Assembly: GCA_030272585.1 (NCBI GenBank)
Contig: BSYQ01000008.1
Span: 3,410,001 to 3,474,000 of the forward strand
Length of the DNA: 64,000 bases
Origin: Bryopsis sp. KO-2023
Taxonomy: Eukaryota; Chlorophyta; Ulvophyceae; Bryopsidales; Bryopsidaceae
Direction: 5' to 3'
Shown here: one piece after another, positions 56,501 to 64,000 of the stretch
Layout of the letters: every line of letters starts with the position of its first letter
Position numbering within the stretch: position 1 is the stretch's first letter
Translations under genes and position numbers: made by a program
The notes under the pieces: generated by a model
What the model was told of the DNA's origin: nothing
Databases searched by the model: none
Seen by the model: only the letters and a program-made list of their open reading frames with translations

Positions 56501-58875
56501 GCATCGTCGCCATTGAGGCTGGATGGGGAAACTCTAGCCTCCGCTTCGAACGGACTTGCCGTTTTTAGAGGAGTGAGAATGCTGGGGAAACCAGGGCTCC
56601 ATCCACTGAACTTCGGCGACGGGATGGACAGCCTTGTACAATGCCGGCACCGTGACTGGAAGCCTCTACCTGGATCTACGCGAGTGCGAGCTTGGGGAGA
56701 GGAGCATCGAACAAAGCCCAAGCACCATGCAATGTGAACACTGCCGACCCGGTTTTTTCTCGTTTGATGGGAGCGCGAGATCATGTTTGGGCTGCGTTGC
56801 AAATGCGAATTGCTCTGGAATACCACATCTCCACCCGTTGGTTCCTTCGAAGCATTACTGGCATTCCAGTCCGTTTTCCACTCAAATCCACCCCTGTTTG
56901 CACCATTCATCGTGTGACTACCGGGGTCGATTGGAGAAGCTCCAGAGTTTTCACGTGGAGGGAATTCCCCTGAATGGGACGATTTATGGACAGGACGAAT
57001 ACCCTCTTTGCAAACAGGTTGGGACATCGCATTCTCTCTCGAAGACATTGGATATGTGGTTTCTCAAAATGAAAATCAGAAGTTTTGAAACCAAGGGGTT
57101 TTAACATTTGTTCTATCCTTCATAGGGCAGCAGTGGTCCTTTGTGTGGATCGTGTGATTCTGGATACGGACATTCTACGATTGGACAATGCGTCCATTGC
57201 GCATCAAATGGGTGGGCCCGGTTCAGCATACTGTTTGGAGCATTGTGGACCCTCATGTTTGGAATCCTGATAACCTGGTGGAATTTACCTCGCAACAATG
57301 ACCAGGTTGAATATGAAGAAGGAGGGGAGGTTGAAATGGGTGAATTTGTCAATGGGGTTTTGCAACCACCTGCATTAGATGGTGGCGATGTCGATGAACC
57401 CAGACCCATAGATATTCTCAAGGCAAGTTTGATGGAGAAATCACTGTCTTCTTAATATGCTTATCCCTCCCTCCCCCCCCCCCCAAAAAAAATAGATAGA
57501 TAGACGTACTATTGTTAAGAAATGTCTGTTTCTATGTTGTTGTCAATTGAGTTTGATTGGTGTTTACCTGGATGCTTTTTTGAACATGTTGATATTAACA
57601 CCATTAATGCTGATGATGTTTTCTGAGTGTGTGCAGATCTGCATCAATTTTTTCCAGTTGAATGCATTTGCATTGGTGATCAGTTTCGACTGGATAAGTT
57701 TCATCAGCGTAGCCCTCAATCTACAAGGTACCATTTGATCTTTCAATGACTGACTGGTTTTTGTTCACTTCATCTTTTGTGTGTGTGTGTGGGTGGGTGA
57801 ATGAAAAAAGTAAATGAATTAAAATTAACCCCCTAAAAATTGTTGCTGTCTTTTGTTTCCAGAGTTTGTAACACAAGCCAGTCCTGGGGGCAGTTGGCTG
57901 GTTGCAGAATGTGCATTTTCAGCCATTGAACACAAAGCCTTGATCGTCGCCTTTTTGAGTGCCATGGTCCCCTTTATCTCCGCTGGAATCGCAGCCCTGC
58001 TGTGGTATTTGATCGCCCGCAGATTTGGGATGCTGGAGTCCATCCATCTCCACCTTCAAATCCTCGGGTGGTCTTTTGCATCCTACGCTTACAACTCCTT
58101 GACCAGAGTGTTCATGGGGATGTTCTATTGCCCCGAGGTGGACACCGATCAAGGGGATTTTGTGGGATATGCGGTGTCTCAAGGGCATTACTGGGGATGG
58201 GACACTCGATTCAAATGCAGAGAGAATGGCAGAAGTCTGCATTTCGTTGTTGGAGCTGTAGGCTGTGCGATTTTCTCGGTGGGCTTCCCTCTCTGTCTGA
58301 CGTATTTCATCTTTAAAAATCGTGCACGGCTGGAGGAGCCGGGGTTCGAGGGAGCGTTTGGATTCTTGTACGCAGGGTACAAGCCTAAATCAGCCTATTG
58401 GGAGGCGGTCATCATGTTGAGGAAATTTTTGATGGCCAGCGTGGATGTTTTCGCTCGGTTGTTCGGTGTGGGACTTCAGGGAATCTTTTTGGTAGGTGTG
58501 ATGATCATTGCCCTTGCGTTCCAGTCGTGGTTCACTCCTTTCAAATCGCCTCTGCTCAACTCCATTGAAACGACGTCCCTCGTCATAACCAGTCTGACTT
58601 TCCTGGCGGGGGCCCTGTTCCACTACCCCAATTTTTCGAGCAATTGCCAGTGGATCTTTGGGGTGCTCGTGTTTTCTGCCAACATCAGCTATTCGCTGTA
58701 CCTGTTCTATCTGATATGGCAAGCCCTGCGAACCTCCCAGGATATTCATGCATACAGGGAAACAGTCTGGGCCAACACTAGTAAGTATGTGCAAACATTG
58801 AGGGCAAAAATGGATCCTCTCTGGAACCTTGTTGTGGATTTGTTGCGAAAAATGGCACTGATCAGGTCGGGGTAG
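53567..58875 (+). CDS. Paralogue B: Pmp-repeat, Cys-rich, multi-pass surface protein (frameshift in exon 6)
   Basis: Nine exons in the same order and phases as A: 53567-53850, 53986-54097, 54377-55115, 55274-55759, 55973-56352, 56477-57017, 57126-57422, 57637-57727, 57863-58875. Exon 1 encodes a signal peptide (ALLIFLSLIVAAGAVA) and VDKAVTIQGGGKQGPRLTC. Exon 3 is exactly 792 bases (264 codons) shorter than in A, so the beta-helix is much shorter. Exons 5 and 8 are identical in length to A. Exon 6 is 541 bases where A has 540 and phase demands a multiple of three. The shift lies near 56608-56620, between GLHPLNF and LYNAGTVTG. Introns 5 and 7 have GC donors at 56353 and 57423, as in A. The gene is either a young pseudogene, or the base is an assembly error or allele. 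Confidence 0.85.
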
Positions 58876-60009
58876 GGAAAACGTTTGCTACTTAAGATTG
58901 TATGGAAAAGAAAGATAGCCAAAGAAATATATGATAGACATCTTTTTTTATCTCACTAGTATCAAGAACTTGGGTTTTTTGTTTTTCTTTTCAATGTACA
59001 TCAGGTAGTGCCAGTTGAGCCGACAATCTTACCGTCGTTTTTTCGGCAAATTTTGAGGGGGGATGGGAAAAAGATTTGCATTGATTCAGGGCTGTTTTTG
59101 AGACCTCTTTTGCTTTACTTTTTTCCTCGCCCATGTTGAGGAAAAAAATCCATTTGGATTTTATGTTTCAGCATCATGGAGGGTGATTACCGTTTTTTGC
59201 TAAAAGCTGTATTTAGACACCCCCCCCCCCCAATATGCAAATATCTGTCGTCCATTAGTCATTTTTGGGCCTCAGCATTTTATTTTCCATTATGAACCAC
59301 AGGAAACTGTTTGGGTTGGGTTGGATACTTTTGTACAATATATTTTTGGCTTTCCAACTTCAGCGCTGTGTCACAATTGTTATGGGTGGTGGGTTTTATG
59401 AGAGAAAAAACAAGTTGGCCCAGAAATTAACATGTTTGATGCCACAAGGTCATGTACGCACTCGCTCTGTCGATAGTCTTTTGAGAGTGCAAATTTGACT
59501 GTGTTGGAACCCGTGAAACACAAATGTGGGATGTGGGTTGAATCTGTGAGGAGTATCAATGATAGAGAATGCCGTGACCGCACTTGGTCACGCACTGTCG
59601 TAGCAGCCAGGAGGGGGTGGTGGCAGTCGAGAGTCGGATAATATATTGAAGTGAATCTTTTTGTGATGAAAAAAAGGCGACACCTCGGGCACCTTTTTTT
59701 TTCTTTTTTTCATGTTTTTGTTTGATGGGGGCAGTACGAGGCCTCGCAATTACCTGGGTAAGTCTGTGTGAGTGGCTACTGCGGGAAGCTTGGAGCAAAC
59801 TGAAACTGAACCGATGCCAGGATCGCGTGATGGGAGCTAGGCACACCCCAACTTGAAAGCCACTTGCAGTCAAACAGGCCGAACACACATTCTCTACTCC
59901 CCCCAAGATAATTAATTTCAACTATTCCTGTCCAAGACCGCTCGACGGTTAGCGTTATGTTGACGTGGACAACATAACATTTTTCTCCTCAGGAAATCAT
60001 CTGGCTGAC
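58876..60009. other. Intergenic region 3' of paralogue B
   Basis: AT-rich, with a C-run at about 59220-59231. Frames up to 121 codons on the minus strand (59556-59921) are not recognisable. It ends at the right arm of the inverted repeat. Confidence 0.45.
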
Positions 60010-60840
60010 AACGCCAGAGGGGCTAGGCCTCCATCAGCACTTGTTAGTCAATTAGGGACTGACTTGGGTGAGTGGATGTTGCCAGAACTCGAAACTGCAT
60101 GGAACTTCATAGTCTGTTGCAGCATCCGCAGACAATAAATTCGACCAGCTGAGCGGAGCGAATCAATTCGACTGCTCTGCTCTTCACCGTGTCTGAAGGC
60201 GCATTTTTTTACCGGGGTTTGCCGAGATGCACGGTCTGATTGATTGTTCGACGCTCTTTTTTTCCACCGTGTTGCGAAGACAATGTGCTGAAGCTGGTAT
60301 TGGCACATACCAACTACCAATATAGTTGAATTCCCAGCGCTGAATTCCTTGTTTCGTGTATCCAACCTTTCTGTGATCCTTTTGAGAGCAACGTACGTTG
60401 CAAGACGTGGTGCAAGACGCACCACGACTTCGCTACTTTTTGCATGTGTTGTGCTCGACCTTCTTCTTTAGGATATAGCCTGACCCAGGAGGACTTCCCA
60501 TCCTTCTCCGTGGATTGAATACGATGATCATGCGCAAACGAAGAATTACCAAGAAAATTTTTACCAGGTGGGGCTCCATCCCACCAAGACCTGTCTCGCT
60601 GCGTGTGTGTTGCAACAACCAAGCCCTTACAAAGTCGCACTCGCTCTGGCTCGCACGGATCCGAGGCCGATGGTGTTCCGGCACTGCAGACGTCTTGGTG
60701 AAGTGGAGTTCGGGGCTGCAGTCTCAGCTCGGCTGAGTTCGGGCAGGGAATTTCAGTATGTCGCATCGAGGCAGTCTTGACCAGGCGTGTGTGTTTTCTC
60801 CCCCCAGATCGCGCCGCCATCGACTTCCCTCCTAATCGCA
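60010..60840 (-). repeat. Right arm of inverted repeat flanking paralogue B
   Basis: The reverse complement of the 52218-53128 arm. In this orientation a 175-codon frame (60841-60314, minus) is open and begins near MAARSGGRKHTRLVKTASMR. The same peptide blocks occur in the left arm but are broken by stops and shifts there. The arms lie about 6.9 kb apart and enclose the whole of paralogue B. Confidence 0.85.
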
Positions 60841-62217
60841 TTCGACTTCTTCAAATCTGACGTTAATGGAGAACTTTGGGCGTCAAGCATGCTGAGTATG
60901 GTAGGTTGTCCCTGTGTGTGTCTATGTGTGTTTGATTGAGGAGACAATAGGCCTGTTGTCTCCTAGGGGATTTCTTTGTTTGAACCAAAACAAGGGGGTT
61001 GCACTGGACACTGATGATGATGATACAGTTGATGATACAATTTCTTAAACACCCTTGTTTCTTCCTTTCACTTGTCCCTCAGAATACAAAAACAATTATT
61101 ATCATTAACAGTAAATCGGTGGTACTGCTGGCTTCCTCTCTCTTATACAATCTGGAGTGCAATTTGCAAGACTGGTGTTCCCCTATCTTGTGTGACAACT
61201 CCCCCAAAACAACCTTGATGGTATCAGCCCCCAAAACTTCCATCTATTGTTGTAAGGCTACTTTGTGATGCAGTAGTGAACGCAGCTTTTCCCGCAACGT
61301 TAGTTATGCCATTTTCGCTTCGGTTGCAAATGGTCGTAATTCAGCTTTCAACGACTGACTGCATTTTTCTCACTCCACACAACTCCCTCTGCTTTCAACA
61401 CGAACAAAGACAGAAGCAGAAATGCTGCTGTATACATTTCTACACTCGATGAACAAACTCACCCAAGCTCAGAACTTGATAATCCTGTTGCACCCACCCT
61501 TTTCCTGCTTGTTTAATTTGGCCTGCATTAACTTCTGCAGAGCTTTTCAGCACAAGATGGTTCGGTCGTTTACACTGTGGCTGCAAGGGGTTCATTAGAT
61601 TTGTCATGGCAGGAGTGCTGGGCAATGGGGCTCCTGCCATGACACAGTCTGGAAAGGAACAACCTATTTTGGATTCACTCACAGTTTCATTGGTGCAACG
61701 TACGTGATTGACTCAGATGAACACCAAGATACTTGAGATTAAGCTGACCTCCACATTTTGTCAGAGGAGTGAGTCTCCTTTGATGAACCTTGGCTGCATG
61801 GGTGCGTGGATGGAAATTTATATATCACTGTGACATTAATGCCCAACAATCCAGAAAAAAGCAAAGCATCAGGTGAGCAATAAGGTTGATATTGTGGCTG
61901 CACAGCCACGCAGGCCAGAACGAATTCTCGACAGTGGATTTCCACACGAGATGCCCCGCCAAGAACTGGATATTAATCATAGTGTCCTGATCTCAAACTC
62001 AAATCCCCCTGCCACCTTGCCAACAACATCTTTCACCAATGAGCGAACCGCTGGGATGCATTTGCCTAGAACAAGCAGCATGGGTACACAGCGAAAGCCC
62101 ACGTTTTTGGATCAATGATTCTCGATTCAAATCGAACCACGTCCCACCCACCCCGCAAAAAGTGCAACAAATGATGAGATTCATGGAAGGATTCAGTTGG
62201 GGACGATGTAAAAAGAA
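60841..62217. other. Intergenic region 3' of the RIQ-like gene
   Basis: No gene supported. It contains a hairpin at 61603-61643. Frames of 60-90 codons show no family. Confidence 0.45.
61603..61643. repeat. 13-bp perfect inverted repeat with 15-base loop
   Basis: GTCATGGCAGGAG at 61603-61615 pairs exactly with CTCCTGCCATGAC at 61631-61643. It lies about 575 bases beyond the RIQ-like stop codon. Function unknown. Confidence 0.7.
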
Positions 62218-63827
62218 TCATGACTCTTCCTCCTGGAGATAAGCGAGAGCAAAACCACCTGGAAATCCCCAACGAAAATATCCAAGTCAATTTTCTCATG
62301 CTTTCATCAAACATTGGAAAAACATGACGTGATTTGCAGGTATTCTACTCAATGTGCCAAAAACCGAATTGAGAAAGATTTTATGATGGGGGTGGTTTCG
62401 TTTCGTTTTTTTTTTGTGCTGGATTTTCCTAGAATAGACGATTGCCTCGACACTACACTACGCATGTTTTTGTCTGACCTGCGAACAGAGCAGTGGCTCC
62501 GGTTGCGAAAGCTCCGGCAGCTCCATACCTCACGATGGATTCGACAAGATTGTCACCGGGAATGTACACAAGCGCCACTAACAAACCAGAAAAAAAAAGC
62601 CATCAAAATTACCCTCCCCATTCACCCTCCTCCCAAAAAAAAAGGGAAAAAAAATTCACAGTGAAAGATGCAGACCAGAGAGTTACGAAGCACTTGATGG
62701 TTTTTCCTTTCCCATTATTTCTTTTTTTAATTGAAAAAGAATCGGGGAAATAGTTCAGAGAAGCGTTGACGAAAAAACGTGGTTGGGGCGATGTTGTGCT
62801 GAATGAGGTCTTACGGATGGAAGCAACGATGAATGGAATTGCAAGCGAGCTCACGCTGCCAGGGTCTGACTGGAGAGCTTTTTCAGCCAAAGACAAGACT
62901 CCCAAATTCTCCGCGGTCGACAAGAGGCCCATCTCCTCGATCTTGGTCAACGAGAGGCCATTCTGACAAAAAGAAATAGAAAAAAAAAAGCATTATTAGC
63001 CAATCTCCTTCCTCCACCTTTTTTTCGAAAAAAAAAAAAAAAAAGTACAACATTTAAAAAAAAGTGTTGTGAGAAAAAAAATTCCAGACGTCAGCAAGAA
63101 ATGAACAAGAAGATTTTGCAGCAAAAAAGAAAAAAAAGAAAAAGGAAAGAGCATTTGTCCGAAGCTTGACATATTTTTTCATAGGTTGTTCTTGGGGGTT
63201 GGTAATCACAGTTTCAAAATCTATGTTCATGCAAACAAATCGAACCTCAACGATCGACCGCCAGTAAATAAATTATCTAATGCTGCGAGAAAAAAGTGTT
63301 TTTTTTAGGGGGTTTTCCCTTGAATTTTTTATTTTTTCTGTGCCGATTGTACCTTCTCAAGGGCGGTGAGAAGACCAGCTTTCTCAACTGAGCTCAACAA
63401 ACCCTTTTTCTCGATGCTGTTGCAATAACACAATGGTCCAATTTTTGCCATTGACAGAATCTGAAAGCTACTTGCGTTGTTTTCCCACTCAAGCAACGCA
63501 CCAACACTAAAACAAAAATTGCTGCATCCCCCGACACCCCCCCAACCCCCCCCGAAAAATGAAAAAATTAAGTGAAACTGAAAATACTGGTAGAGCAGCA
63601 TGTTCTTTGCAAAAGGTTGCTTTTTCTGATTGTAGCTGAAACAAAATGTCACTATTCGATACATTTCTATATTTGGATGTTCAAACCCACACCAAAAAGA
63701 TTTTTTTGAGGGAAAAAAAAGATAATAATAATAACAATCATTTTAAAAAAATGCCCCCTTACTTCTCATAGACATTGACGCTGGCTTGTTCCTTGTCTTC
63801 CTTGAAATAACCTTGGCCAAACCAAGT
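62218..63827 (-). CDS. RIQ1/RIQ2-like DUF1118 thylakoid protein (3' part; 5' end beyond window)
   Basis: Five exons on the minus strand, 63827-63763, 63416-63353, 62962-62815, 62577-62479 and 62258-62218, give 138 residues up to the stop. The repeated helix-turn pattern IEKKGLLSSVEKAGLLTALE then LTKIEEMGLLSTAENLGVLS is typical of DUF1118. Two hydrophobic helices follow (SLAIPFIVASILALVYIPGD; YGAAGAFATGATALFAGG) with a short acidic tail YLQEEES. In Arabidopsis RIQ1 and RIQ2 are thylakoid grana proteins affecting light-harvesting complex II organisation and non-photochemical quenching. The first visible exon (TWFGQGYFKEDKEQ) starts in phase 0. No initiator exon or transit peptide is found before 64000, so the gene is partial. 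Confidence 0.88.
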
Positions 63828-64000
63828 CTAAACTTGCAACAGAAAAAAAAACAAAAAAAAAACAAGAAAACACAGGGGTCAGTTAAAAAATTATGTTTCT
63901 GCTTCAACGAAATACACACTCACACACATCCATCACCAAAAAGAAACTTTTAAAAAATTAAGCTCAAAAAAAATGATTTTGGAGAAGTCTCAAACAAGCA
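63828..64000. other. Intron or 5' flank of the RIQ-like gene
   Basis: A-rich sequence with no coding exon. It precedes, on the minus strand, the most 5' exon visible. Confidence 0.5.

Overview
The window is nuclear DNA of a plastid-bearing microbial eukaryote. Most genes are split by spliceosomal introns of about 70 to 1,430 bases. Two products are specific to photosynthetic eukaryotes: an HCF164-type thylakoid thioredoxin and a RIQ1/RIQ2-type (DUF1118) grana protein. Other genes are general eukaryotic ones (NIP7, ISCA1, a BCH/CRAL-TRIO protein). Large secreted Pmp-repeat/multi-pass proteins, AT-rich homopolymer-laden intergenic DNA and conserved GC-AG introns suggest a complex alga such as a chromerid, chlorarachniophyte or similar lineage; the species cannot be fixed from the sequence alone.

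Layout. 0-12 kb is a compact housekeeping block: NIP7 (minus) head-to-head with the HCF164-like gene (plus), whose intron 2 carries a TA-flanked MITE; then a CW-zinc-finger gene (minus) head-to-head with ISCA1 (plus). 14-18 kb holds an intronless multi-pass membrane protein (minus) divergent from a four-exon type II membrane glycosyltransferase-like gene (plus). 21-30.5 kb is paralogue A of a nine-exon gene for a giant cell-surface protein: signal peptide, beta-helix Pmp repeats, Cys-rich module, multi-pass membrane domain. A 2.58-kb transposon with palindromic arrays sits exactly at its exon 1/intron 1 boundary. 31.8-36.9 kb is a layered repeat region: a broken, inverted copy of the 3' end of the membrane-protein gene at 45 kb, split by a CACTA-like DNA transposon built of TACCCA repeats and by a second 440-bp element. 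37.8-39.6 kb is a BCH/CRAL-TRIO_2 gene (minus). 41.6-44.1 kb is a tandem pair of intronless GNAT acetyltransferases. 45.3-48.3 kb is a polytopic membrane protein (minus). 49.8-52 kb is a class I methyltransferase (plus; 5' end not found). 53.6-58.9 kb is paralogue B, shorter in the beta-helix and frameshifted in exon 6, bracketed by inverted repeats of about 0.85 kb. The right edge holds the 3' five exons of the RIQ-like gene (minus), which runs off the window.

Most exon models rest on splice sites that keep the reading frame and rebuild a recognisable family: NIP7, ISCA1, the HCF164-like protein, the methyltransferase core, RIQ, and A against B. The paralogues A and B check each other: exon boundaries, intron phases and even the non-canonical GC donors agree. 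Functional calls without a recognised family are marked as such.
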